Assembly: GCF_001425165.1 (NCBI RefSeq)
Contig: NZ_LMDU01000017.1
Coordinates: 33,154-97,153 of the forward strand
Length of the DNA: 64,000 nt
DNA from: Pelomonas sp. Root405
Lineage (GTDB): Bacteria; Pseudomonadota; Gammaproteobacteria; Burkholderiales; Burkholderiaceae_C
Direction: 5' to 3'
A program made the translations under genes and the position numbers. Positions 1-8,478 of this stretch are shown here, piece by piece (position 1 is the first letter of the stretch; each line of letters starts with the position of its first letter). The notes beneath the pieces were generated by a model. That model did not search any database and was not told the DNA's origin. It saw only the letters and a program-made list of their open reading frames with translations.

Positions 1-1
1 C

Positions 2-2134
2 GTCGACGGCGTGACCCGCCAACTCAACGTCAGCTACCTCATCGCCGGCGCTACCTTCGTCACGCCCACCTCCTCCGGGGTCAGCTATGCCTCCGGCACG
101 CTGACCACCTCATGGCCCACCGCCAACATCACCGACTCGCTGACTGTTCGTGCCTACGCGACGCTGGCGGGTGGTGTCGGAGCCATGATGCAGCTGCGGG
201 TGGATGGGGTGATCGTGGGCAATGCCGAAGTGCGCAGCAGCACCCCTGCGGACTACCGATTTGCTGTGCCGCGCCTCTCGGCCGGAAGTCGCATTGACCT
301 CGTCTACACGAACGACGGCAGCGTCAACGGCGTGGATCGCAATCTGTTCGTGCAGTACGTGAACACCGGCAGTTCCACGCTGGTGCCGTTTGCCAGTGGC
401 GTGGTGTTCGATTCCGGTGTCGGTGAATACGGCCTGGACGGCCTTTCCGCCGCCGCCACCAACGGCGCCATGTACATCCCCGGCGCGCTGCGCTTCACGG
501 TGCCTGCGGCCACGGCTGTCGCCAGCGCTGCCCAGAAATCGGCTTCCCGCTTCCTGCAGCAGGCGAGCTTCGGCCCCACGGTCGCCGAAATCGATCGCGT
601 GGCGGTGATCGGCCAGGCAGCCTGGGTCGATGAACAGCTTGCCCTGCCCTTCACGGCTGACATGGTGGCGGCCGTGCAGTCTCGCTACAACCTGGGCGAT
701 GCCTACCGTCCCAACGGTGCCAGCTACACACCCAACTGGGTGGGCCAGCGCTTCTGGGCATCGGCCGCCACCAGCCCAGACCAGCTGCGCAGGCGCATGG
801 GCTTTGCTTTGCACCACATCCTGATGGTGTCGCAAGCCGATTCGAATCTCTACCACCACGCTCGCGCCTACGCTCAATACGTCGACACGCTCAATCGCCA
901 TGCGCTGGGCAACTACCGCGACCTGCTGGAGCAGGTCGCGCTCAGCCCGGCGATGGGCATCTATCTCTCCCACATCCGCAACAGGCCTGAGAACGCGGCC
1001 GTCGGCCGCATGCCCGACGAAAACTTCGCACGCGAGGTGATGCAGCTCTTCACCATCGGTCTGCACGAGTTGAATGCCGACGGCAGCCCAAAGCTCAACG
1101 GCAGCGGCCAGCCCATCGAAACCTACACCAACGATGACGTGATGGCCCTGTCGAAGGTGTTCACAGGCTGGAGCTGGGCCTTCCCCGACGCGCAGCTCAC
1201 CGAACACACCTTCCGCTACGCGAGCCCCGACATCAGCGCCGCCAACGACCAGCGAATCGACACACTGCCGCTGAAAGCCTACCCAGGGCTTCATTCGATG
1301 AGCGAAAAACGACTGTTCAGCGGCAAGCCGAATGCGGCAGTGATGCCGGCAGGCAGCAGTGCGCAGGCTGACCTGAAGACGGCGCTCGATGCCCTGTTCA
1401 ACCACCCGAACGTCGGACCCTTCATCAGCCGCCAACTCATCCAGCACCTTGTAAGCAGCCACCCCAGCAATGCCTATGTGGGTCGCGTTGCTGCTGCGTT
1501 CAACAACAACGGCAAGGGCGTGCGGGGCGACCTGGCCGCCGTGGCACGCGCCATCCTGACGGATAGCGAAGCTGTCAACCCGCCGGCCAACAGCGTTGGC
1601 AAGCTGCGCGAGCCGGTCGCCCGCGTGGCGCACTGGATGCGCAGTTTGCAGGCCACGTCGATGAGCGGCCAGTACACCATCACCAACGACCTTGAACCGC
1701 TGGGCCAGCGCCAGTTCCACGCTGGTTCGGTGTTCGGCTACTTCAGGCCAGGCTACGTGCCGCCGAACACGGTCTTCTCAGGCGACCGCATCACGGTGCC
1801 AACGATGCAGATCGTTAGCGAAGCGACCACAACGCAATGGGTGAACATAGCTCAACGCATGGCTGGCGCCGGCATCGGCTGGAACGGCTCGCAAATTGAC
1901 ACGACTGCTGAGCTGCAACCGCTGGCCTCCCTGGTGGCCACAGGTCAGTTGGCAGCGGTGGTCGAGCGACTAAACCTGCTGCTGTATGCCGGCCGCATGA
2001 GCAGCGCGCTCAAGCAAGACCTGATGGACGCCATGATCAGCGTGAGCGGTATCGACGCGTCCAGCCACCTCAACCGCGCCCGCGTCGCCGTGTTCCTCGC
2101 GCTGGCCTCACCCGAATACCTGGTGCAACGATGA
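2..2134 (+). CDS. DUF1800 family protein, copy 1 (5' end outside window)
   Basis: Secreted-type DUF1800 protein of unknown biochemical function. The reading frame is open to the left edge, and the first visible residues (VDGVTRQLNVSYL) look like the end of a module repeated downstream, so the true start lies outside the window and the GTG at 11 is probably internal. Next comes a module ending in VYTNDGSVNGVDRNLFVQY, resembling the Asn-Asp-rich calcium sites of CBM36/60-type carbohydrate-binding modules (inference). The DUF1800 core follows, with GRMPDENFAREVMQLFTIGL and VFTGWSWAFPD. It overlaps the next gene by 4 nt (ATGA), the usual DUF1800-DUF1501 pairing. It is a paralog of 3894-6260. Confidence 0.85.
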   Translation, partial: VDGVTRQLNVSYLIAGATFVTPTSSGVSYASGTLTTSWPTANITDSLTVRAYATLAGGVGAMMQLRVDGVIVGNAEVRSSTPADYRFAVPRLSAGSRIDLVYTNDGSVNGVDRNLFVQYVNTGSSTLVPFASGVVFDSGVGEYGLDGLSAAATNGAMYIPGALRFTVPAATAVASAAQKSASRFLQQASFGPTVAEIDRVAVIGQAAWVDEQLALPFTADMVAAVQSRYNLGDAYRPNGASYTPNWVGQRFWASAATSPDQLRRRMGFALHHILMVSQADSNLYHHARAYAQYVDTLNRHALGNYRDLLEQVALSPAMGIYLSHIRNRPENAAVGRMPDENFAREVMQLFTIGLHELNADGSPKLNGSGQPIETYTNDDVMALSKVFTGWSWAFPDAQLTEHTFRYASPDISAANDQRIDTLPLKAYPGLHSMSEKRLFSGKPNAAVMPAGSSAQADLKTALDALFNHPNVGPFISRQLIQHLVSSHPSNAYVGRVAAAFNNNGKGVRGDLAAVARAILTDSEAVNPPANSVGKLREPVARVAHWMRSLQATSMSGQYTITNDLEPLGQRQFHAGSVFGYFRPGYVPPNTVFSGDRITVPTMQIVSEATTTQWVNIAQRMAGAGIGWNGSQIDTTAELQPLASLVATGQLAAVVERLNLLLYAGRMSSALKQDLMDAMISVSGIDASSHLNRARVAVFLALASPEYLVQR

Positions 2135-3567
2135 CTCGATCTACCCGCACTGACGCCTCCCGCCGCAGCTTTCTTCGCGCCGTGGGTGGCTTGGCTGCCA
2201 GCGCGGCAATTCCGCACCGCAGCCTGCCCTTGGTCACGAGCCTGGCCGGCTTGGCTGCTCTGGCCAGCCAGAACAGCCAGGCGGCCACTACCAGCGGCTA
2301 CAAGGCACTGGTTTGTCTGTACCTGAACGGCGGCAGCGATACCCACAACTGGGTCGTGCCCATCGATGCCACGGGTTACGCCGAATACGTCAGCGCCCGA
2401 GGCGAGCTCGCCTGGGCAGCCAACCGCCTCCAGGGCATTACCGCCACAGGCCAAGCCGCCGGCCGCAGCTTCGGCATGCCGATGGAGCTGTCCCCCCTGC
2501 GTGACCTGTACGAGGCCGGACAAGCCGCCGTCGTCGCCAACGTGGGCCCGCTGGTGCGCCCCATTACCAAGGCCGAATACGTGGCCGGCATGGGCGTGCC
2601 CGCCAAGCTGTTCTCGCACAACGACCAAGCTTCCACCTGGCAGAGCCTCGCTCCGGAAGGCGCTCCCTCCGGCTGGGGTGGGCGCATGGGCGACATTCTC
2701 ATGTCGGCCAATGCGCAACCGGTCTTCACCGCCGTGTCGGCCAGCGGCAATGCCGTGTTCCTGTCAGGCAGCAGCGTCAGTCAGTACCAGATTGGCCAGG
2801 AGGGACCCGTCCTGGCAACCAGCATGAACGGCGGCAGCGTATTCAATTCCAGCAGTGCCGGTGCTGCGTTGCAACGAGCCTATGCGGCCAGCACCACCGA
2901 CCGCCTGCAGACCGAATACGCGCGCGTGATGCAACGGGGGTTGAGCGCCAATGCCATGCTCCAAACCGCACTGTCGAGCGTGAATGTGCCCGCCATTCCC
3001 ACTACCGCCATCGCGCGGGTCAACGCCTCCAACACCACGCTGGACCAGCTGAGCCTGGCTCGCCAGTTGCGAGTGGTGCTGCAGATGATTGCTGCCAACC
3101 AGACCCTGGGTATGCGGCGCCAGGTTTTCATGGTGCAGATGGGCGGCTTCGACACCCATGCCAACCAGATGCGCGACCAACCTGTGCAGATGGCTCAGGT
3201 TGCACAGTCGATCAATTACTTCATGACGGCGTTGAATAGTCTGGGCCTGCAGAACAACGTCACTCTGTTCACCGCCTCAGACTTCGGCCGTACGCTGCTG
3301 AGCAACGGGGCGGGCAGCGACCACGGCTGGGGCAGCCATCATTTCGTGGCCGGCGGTGCGGTCAAGGGCAAGCAGATTCTCGGCAACTTCCCCACCACCG
3401 CGCTGGGTACCGCGACCGACATCGGCTCCGGCCGGCTGTTGCCCAGCACCGGCGTGACCCAGTTGGCCGGCAGCCTGTCGGGCTGGATGGGCCTGAGCCC
3501 CACCGAGCAGCAGCTCGTGCTGCCCAACCTGTCCAGCTTCGGCGCCGGGCCAGCGCTCTTCGCTTGA
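2131..3567 (+). CDS. DUF1501 family protein, copy 1 (Tat substrate)
   Basis: 478-aa DUF1501 protein, a family with an alkaline-phosphatase/sulfatase-like fold but no established substrate. The N-terminus has a twin-arginine motif (SRRSFLRAVGG) followed by a hydrophobic stretch ending SQAA, so export by Tat to the periplasm is predicted. Typical DUF1501 blocks are YLNGGSDTHNWVVP, VQMGGFDTHANQ, FTASDFGRTLLSNG and DHGWGSHHFVAGG; the Asp/His residues could bind metal (inference). The start ATG overlaps the stop of the upstream DUF1800 gene (ATGA), indicating translational coupling. It is closely similar to the copy at 6296-7714. Confidence 0.88.
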   Translation: MTRSTRTDASRRSFLRAVGGLAASAAIPHRSLPLVTSLAGLAALASQNSQAATTSGYKALVCLYLNGGSDTHNWVVPIDATGYAEYVSARGELAWAANRLQGITATGQAAGRSFGMPMELSPLRDLYEAGQAAVVANVGPLVRPITKAEYVAGMGVPAKLFSHNDQASTWQSLAPEGAPSGWGGRMGDILMSANAQPVFTAVSASGNAVFLSGSSVSQYQIGQEGPVLATSMNGGSVFNSSSAGAALQRAYAASTTDRLQTEYARVMQRGLSANAMLQTALSSVNVPAIPTTAIARVNASNTTLDQLSLARQLRVVLQMIAANQTLGMRRQVFMVQMGGFDTHANQMRDQPVQMAQVAQSINYFMTALNSLGLQNNVTLFTASDFGRTLLSNGAGSDHGWGSHHFVAGGAVKGKQILGNFPTTALGTATDIGSGRLLPSTGVTQLAGSLSGWMGLSPTEQQLVLPNLSSFGAGPALFA

Positions 3568-3804
3568 AGCCAGCGCAATCCATCGAGGTTTCCGCACGCA
3601 TCAAGCGCAGCGGATGCAGCCCTGCGCTCGTTTGTCTGAGACCCGTTTGAGCACCTGCTGAATAGACGAGCACGCGACGTGAGATGACCCGCCGCACGGC
3701 GCCAAAACGCTGTGCTGCGGTTTGTATCTGGGCTTCATGCCCGTCACGCTCCACGGCCGCGTGGTTTGCATCACGGCTGCAACTTTTGCTTTCGGGCCGT
3801 ACAC

Positions 3805-3820
3805 CCCCTCAAATGAGGGG
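3805..3820. promoter_or_regulatory. inverted repeat, candidate operator in the gap 3568-3893
   Basis: CCCCTCA-AA-TGAGGGG is a 7+2+7 inverted repeat about 75 bp upstream of the chosen start of the second DUF1800 gene. No T-tract follows, so it looks more like a protein-binding site than a terminator. The regulator is unknown. I see no gene in the rest of the 326-bp gap. Confidence 0.4.
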
Positions 3821-3893
3821 CTACGCGGACAATTCCGAGCACACGCCGGCGGTCGGCCAGGCGTGGTTGTCCTCCTTCATGGCCGCAAGTCTC

Positions 3894-6260
3894 ATGCACC
3901 TCCTGCCCCCCGTTTCGCGCCCGCTGTCATCTGTCATCGTGCTCCTTTTCATGGCGGGCTCACTGACCGCCTGCGGCGGTGGTCGCGAAGCTTCCGAGTC
4001 ATCTCAAGCCAACACGGCGGCAGTGGCGGAACCGACGAGCGAGGCAGCAGCCGCGCCCCCTGTCGAGCCCCCCACAGCAGCGCTGCTGGCGACACAAGCC
4101 GAGGCGCAAGCGCGCGCCGCCCAGCAAACCGCAGAAGCGGCCTTGGCGGCCGAGAACGCAGCTCAGACGGCGGCCGCCGGGTCATACACCGAGATGTTGG
4201 TGCAGGCTGAAATTCAACCTACAGCGAGGGCCATGGCGGCCACTGCCGCAGCCGGCCCCACGCTGACCGTGCGCGCCAGGGCAGACGTCGCAGGCGGTGT
4301 TGGCGCCCTCATGACGGTGATCGTCGATGACATCTCGCTTGGCACTGTCGAGGTGACCGCAACGAGCTTCGCCAATTACCCCTTCAGCGCACCCGGCCTC
4401 AAGCCGCGCTCAAAGGTCGAGGTCGTCTACACCAACGACGGCAGGGTCAACGGCGTCGACCGCAACCTCTACCTGTCCTATCTGAGCGACGGCACAACCG
4501 TGCTGCAGTTGAATTCGGCCAACGCCATCGTCGACCGTGGTGCCGCTCGCATGGCGTTTGACAGCCTCGACGTGCTGCCCTGGGGCGGTTGCGTCTGCTG
4601 GTTCGGCGCCATGCGCATGGTGTGGCCCACCGTCACGCCTGACGCGCAATGGGCCCAGAAGGTTGATGCGGTGCGCTTCCTGCAGCAGGCCACCTTCGGC
4701 CCCACGACAGCGGATGTGAACGCTCTGCTGGGCACCACCTACGCCAATTGGATTTCGGCCCAGATGGCACTGCCCTATGCGCCGAATTATCAGAACTACG
4801 TCTGGGGCAAGTATTCGCAAGGCGATGCCTATCGCCCTCGGGGCGCCAACTACACGACCAACTGGATCCAGCAGAAGTTCTGGGAGCGTGCCACCAGTGC
4901 GCCAGATCAGTTGCGCGCTCGCACGGCATTCGCGCTGCACCAGATCTTCATGGTCTCGCTGGCTGACAGCAACCAGTACTACCACGGCCGTGCCTATGCC
5001 AACTACGTGGACCTGTTGCACAAGAACGCCTTCGGCAACTTCCGCACCCTGCTGCAGGACATGGCGCTTAGCCCATCGATGGGCATCTACCTGTCCCACA
5101 TGCGCAACCGCAAAGAGGACGCTGCCACCGGCCGCATGCCGGACGAGAACTTCGCCCGCGAGGTCATGCAGCTCTTCACCATCGGCCTGCACGAGCTGAA
5201 CATCGACGGCACGCCCAAGCGCGACGGCTTCGGCAATCCCGTCGAGACCTACACCAACGCCGACGTGTTGGCTCTCGCCAAGGTCTTCACCGGCTGGAGC
5301 TGGGCTTTCCCGGACTCCAAGCTGAACGAGCAGCACTTCCTGTGGGAGTCGCCCAGCACCACTGCGGCCAACGACCCTGGCATCGACGTGCTGCCGATGA
5401 AGGCTTACCCGGCCTTCCACTCCACGGCGCAGAAGAAGTTCTTCGCCGGCAAGCCCTGGGCGACCACGCTGCCCGCGGGCAACAGCGCCCAGGCTGATCT
5501 CAAGGCGACGCTCGATGTCCTGTTCAACCATCCCAACGTTGGGCCCTTCATCGGCCGCCAGCTCATTCAGCACCTCGTCACGAGCCACCCCAGCACTGCC
5601 TACGTGGGCCGCGTCGCTGCCGTCTTCAACAACAACGGCAGCGGCGTGCGCGGAGACCTTGGCGCCGTCGTTCGCGCCGTGCTGCTGGACACCGAAGCCC
5701 GCAGCGCCCCAACTGCCACTGCCGGCAAGCTGCGTGAACCCGTGCAGCGCCTGACCCACTGGATGCGGGCCATGGGTGCCAAGTCGGCCAGCGGCGAGTA
5801 CACGCTGCAATGGGCCCTTGAAGACCAGGGCCAGCGTGCCATGGCGGCGCCCTCCGTGTTCGGCTACTTCCGACCGGGCTACATCCCGGCCAACACAGCC
5901 TTCAGCACGCGCGGCGCCACGGCCCCGGAGTTCCAGATCATCAACGAGACCACGGTGGCGTCATGGCTCAACATGGCCGAAGCCATGGCGGGCTCCGGGC
6001 TCGGCTGGAACGTCAGCGCCAACGACGTCGTGGCCACCTACGCATCCCAGGTCGCCCTCGCCAAGAGCACCAATCTCACCATGCTGCCTGACCAGATCAA
6101 CCTGATGCTGCTGGGCGGCCGCATGACCCCTGCCCTGCGTCAGCAGATCGTCGACATCATGAGTCAGATCGACACGGCCAGCGCTGAAGGCGCCCTGTCC
6201 CGAGCCCGAGCAGCCGTCTTCCTGGCACTCGCGTCGCCCGAGTACATGTACCAGCCCTGA
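3894..6260 (+). CDS. DUF1800 family lipoprotein, copy 2
   Basis: 788-aa paralog of the first DUF1800 gene. The frame is open from 3684, but the ATG at 3894 (or 3879) puts a lipoprotein signal at the N-terminus: a hydrophobic stretch ending in SLTAC followed by GGG, a good lipobox. An Ala/Glu/Gln-rich linker follows, then one CBM36/60-like module ending VYTNDGRVNGVDRNLYLSYL, then the DUF1800 core (GRMPDENFAREVMQLFTIGL, FTGWSWAFPD). It is therefore predicted to be membrane-anchored and perhaps glycan-binding. No convincing ribosome-binding site decides between 3879 and 3894. The DUF1501 partner begins 35 bp downstream. Confidence 0.85.
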   Translation: MHLLPPVSRPLSSVIVLLFMAGSLTACGGGREASESSQANTAAVAEPTSEAAAAPPVEPPTAALLATQAEAQARAAQQTAEAALAAENAAQTAAAGSYTEMLVQAEIQPTARAMAATAAAGPTLTVRARADVAGGVGALMTVIVDDISLGTVEVTATSFANYPFSAPGLKPRSKVEVVYTNDGRVNGVDRNLYLSYLSDGTTVLQLNSANAIVDRGAARMAFDSLDVLPWGGCVCWFGAMRMVWPTVTPDAQWAQKVDAVRFLQQATFGPTTADVNALLGTTYANWISAQMALPYAPNYQNYVWGKYSQGDAYRPRGANYTTNWIQQKFWERATSAPDQLRARTAFALHQIFMVSLADSNQYYHGRAYANYVDLLHKNAFGNFRTLLQDMALSPSMGIYLSHMRNRKEDAATGRMPDENFAREVMQLFTIGLHELNIDGTPKRDGFGNPVETYTNADVLALAKVFTGWSWAFPDSKLNEQHFLWESPSTTAANDPGIDVLPMKAYPAFHSTAQKKFFAGKPWATTLPAGNSAQADLKATLDVLFNHPNVGPFIGRQLIQHLVTSHPSTAYVGRVAAVFNNNGSGVRGDLGAVVRAVLLDTEARSAPTATAGKLREPVQRLTHWMRAMGAKSASGEYTLQWALEDQGQRAMAAPSVFGYFRPGYIPANTAFSTRGATAPEFQIINETTVASWLNMAEAMAGSGLGWNVSANDVVATYASQVALAKSTNLTMLPDQINLMLLGGRMTPALRQQIVDIMSQIDTASAEGALSRARAAVFLALASPEYMYQP

Positions 6261-6295
6261 CCCGCTCAACGCCGCCACCGCCACCGAATCGCACC

Positions 6296-7714
6296 ATGAA
6301 CGCATCTCGCCGCGCCTTCCTCTCCGCCGCCTCCGGTCTCGCCGCCGCAGGACTGGGTCGCCACGCCGCCCCCCTCGCGCTCAACCTTGCGGGCCTGGGC
6401 GCCCTGGCCGCCAATCAGGCCCAGGCCGCCACCACCGACGGCTACAAGGCGCTCGTCTGCCTGTTCATGCACGGCGGCAACGACAGCCACAACTGGATCG
6501 TGCCGATGGATGCGGCCAATTACGCGAGCTACGCCGCCGCACGCGGCGGACTGGCCGTGCCGCTGAACAAGCTGCTTGCGCTCAGCACTCCAGGGCAGGG
6601 CAGCGGCCGCGAGTTCGGCATGCCGCAGGAACTGGCGCCGCTGCGTGCCAAGTACGAAGCCGGCCAGTGCGCCGTCGTCGCCAACGTCGGCACGCTGCTG
6701 CGGCCGATCAGCAAGAGCGAATACCAGGCTGGCATCGGCCTGCCCAGCAAGCTCTTCTCGCACAACGACCAGGCCTCCATGTGGCAGTCGCTCCAAGTCG
6801 AAGGGGCTCCCACCGGCTGGGGCGGCCGCATGGGCGATGCGCTGATGGCCGCCAACGGGCAGCCCGTCTTCACTGCCGTCGGCGCCAACGGCAACGCCGT
6901 CTTCCTGTCCGGCTCCAAGGTCACGCCCTATTGCGTCGGCCTCAATGGCCCCATCCAGGTCAGCGCCGCCCAAAGCGGCTGGCACGCCGGTAGCACGGCC
7001 GTTCCCGCCGCCTTGCGCAGCATGTTGGCCACGTCATCCAGCCCCAACGACTTCCAGGCCGAGTACCTCAAGGTTGCCCAGCGCTCGCTGAACGCCTCGG
7101 CCACGTTGCAAACTGCGCTGACCGGCGCCAGCCTGCCCGCCCTGCCCACCGGCGCCATCGCCCTCTCCAGTGGCGGCTCAATCACGCTGGCCAATGAATC
7201 CATCGCCAAGCAGCTTCGCGTCGTGGCGCAGATGATTGCGGCTGGTAGCCGCCTCGGCATGAAGCGTCAGGTCTTCATGGTCAGCCTCAGCGGTTTCGAC
7301 TGCCACGCGTTCCAGATGCGCGACCAGCCCCTGCAAATGGCTCGTGTCGCCCAGTCCGTGGGATGGTTCATGGACGCGCTGCAGGGCCTCGGCTTGCTCA
7401 ACAATGTCACGCTGTTCACCGCGAGCGACTTCGGCCGAACCCTCATCAACAACGGCGACGGCAGCGACCACGGCTGGGGCGGGCACCACCTCGTGGCGGG
7501 CGGTGCCGTCAAGGGCAAGAGGATCATCGGCAACTTCCCAGTCACCGCCCTCGGGACAGCAAGCGACATCGGCTCCGGGCGACTGCTGCCGACGATGGGC
7601 GTCAGCCAGCTTGCCGGCAGCCTTTCGGGCTGGATGGGCCTGAGCTCGACCGAGCAGCAGGTCGTGCTGCCCAATCTCTCCAGCTTCGGTGCGGGGCCGG
7701 CACTCTTCAGCTAG
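6296..7714 (+). CDS. DUF1501 family protein, copy 2 (Tat substrate)
   Basis: 472-aa DUF1501 protein, paralog of 2131-3567. The Tat signal SRRAFLSAASG lies at the extreme N-terminus, with a probable cleavage region NQAQAA. Conserved blocks are FMHGGNDSHNWIVP, MVSLSGFDCHAFQM, FTASDFGRTLINNG and DHGWGGHHLVAGG. It follows its DUF1800 partner by 35 bp rather than overlapping it as copy 1 does. The conserved pairing implies a joint envelope role, but no activity can be assigned from sequence. Confidence 0.88.
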   Translation: MNASRRAFLSAASGLAAAGLGRHAAPLALNLAGLGALAANQAQAATTDGYKALVCLFMHGGNDSHNWIVPMDAANYASYAAARGGLAVPLNKLLALSTPGQGSGREFGMPQELAPLRAKYEAGQCAVVANVGTLLRPISKSEYQAGIGLPSKLFSHNDQASMWQSLQVEGAPTGWGGRMGDALMAANGQPVFTAVGANGNAVFLSGSKVTPYCVGLNGPIQVSAAQSGWHAGSTAVPAALRSMLATSSSPNDFQAEYLKVAQRSLNASATLQTALTGASLPALPTGAIALSSGGSITLANESIAKQLRVVAQMIAAGSRLGMKRQVFMVSLSGFDCHAFQMRDQPLQMARVAQSVGWFMDALQGLGLLNNVTLFTASDFGRTLINNGDGSDHGWGGHHLVAGGAVKGKRIIGNFPVTALGTASDIGSGRLLPTMGVSQLAGSLSGWMGLSSTEQQVVLPNLSSFGAGPALFS

Positions 7715-7730
7715 CAGCCCGCTCGTCAAG

Positions 7731-7750
7731 GCCGTCTAGGGATAGACGGC
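7731..7750 (+). terminator. perfect stem-loop after DUF1501 copy 2
   Basis: GCCGTCTA-GGGA-TAGACGGC, an 8-bp perfect stem with a 4-nt loop, begins 16 bp after the DUF1501 stop. No U-tract follows, so it may be a weak or Rho-assisted terminator or a 3'-end stabiliser separating this unit from the PEP-CTERM gene. Confidence 0.45.
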
Positions 7751-7812
7751 TGGGCGCGGTCCATCGTCCACTGAGTCCTCCGGGGATCCCTTCCCGGCGC
7801 AAAGGATTCGTC

Positions 7813-8478
7813 ATGGCCATCCCCCGCCGTTCGCTGCGGTCCTCACCCGCACGCATCGCCGCCCTTGGCGCTCTCGCCCTGGGCTGCAGCCAGGCAAACG
7901 CCCTCGTCTCCTGGGACGAAGTCACGTTCTACCTGACCTACGCCAGCTACAGCCCTGGTGATGCGGTCAGCACAAATTTCACATTCGGGACCAAGCCGGG
8001 CATCGACCTCAGCAGCTTCGAGTTCACGCTGGCCTGGGACAACGTCCTTGCCACTCCGGTCGCCAGCGGTCCCGGATCGGTCGCCGACTGGGCGGCAGCG
8101 CTGGGCACCAAAGGCAGCGTCAGCTACAGCTTTGCAACCCCGCTGTCCATCAAGGGTGCGTGGACTGCCGATCCCCTCGGCGGCGCGGCCAGCCTCATCT
8201 CGACCGACTACGCCCACTACGTCAAGGCAAGCTTCGCGTTCGAAACCAGCCCCGCGTTGAACCTGCCCTTTGTGGTCAGCATCGAGCTGACCAACATCAA
8301 GGACGCTACAGGCGACACGGTGGACACCGGCTCCGGCTTCATCAACTGGGCCACCATGACGCCCGTCCCAGAGCCCGCCAGTTGGCTTGGCATGGCCTGC
8401 GGTATGGGTGCCCTCGCCTGCCTGCGTCGCTCGCGGCGAACCGACACACAAACCACTGCAACTTCACGAACCGGATGA
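7813..8478 (+). CDS. PEP-CTERM sorting domain-containing protein
   Basis: 221-aa exported protein. The ATG at 7813 is preceded by an AAAGGA ribosome-binding site; the open frame extends further upstream, but that part overlaps the DUF1501 gene. The N-terminus is a signal peptide (basic residues, then AALGALALGCSQANA). The middle is a beta-rich region of unknown function. The C-terminus is a canonical PEP-CTERM signal: VPEPASWLG, a hydrophobic segment, then LRRSRR. It should be a substrate of the exosortase XrtB encoded at 23565-24434. Its stop overlaps the start of the next gene (ATGA), so it is probably co-expressed with the GH99-like protein. Confidence 0.85.
   Translation: MAIPRRSLRSSPARIAALGALALGCSQANALVSWDEVTFYLTYASYSPGDAVSTNFTFGTKPGIDLSSFEFTLAWDNVLATPVASGPGSVADWAAALGTKGSVSYSFATPLSIKGAWTADPLGGAASLISTDYAHYVKASFAFETSPALNLPFVVSIELTNIKDATGDTVDTGSGFINWATMTPVPEPASWLGMACGMGALACLRRSRRTDTQTTATSRTG

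Noticed and set aside
110-1720. 536-codon minus-strand ORF inside DUF1800 copy 1
   Set aside because: Antisense shadow of a gene with strong family motifs; no domain or ribosome-binding site was seen.
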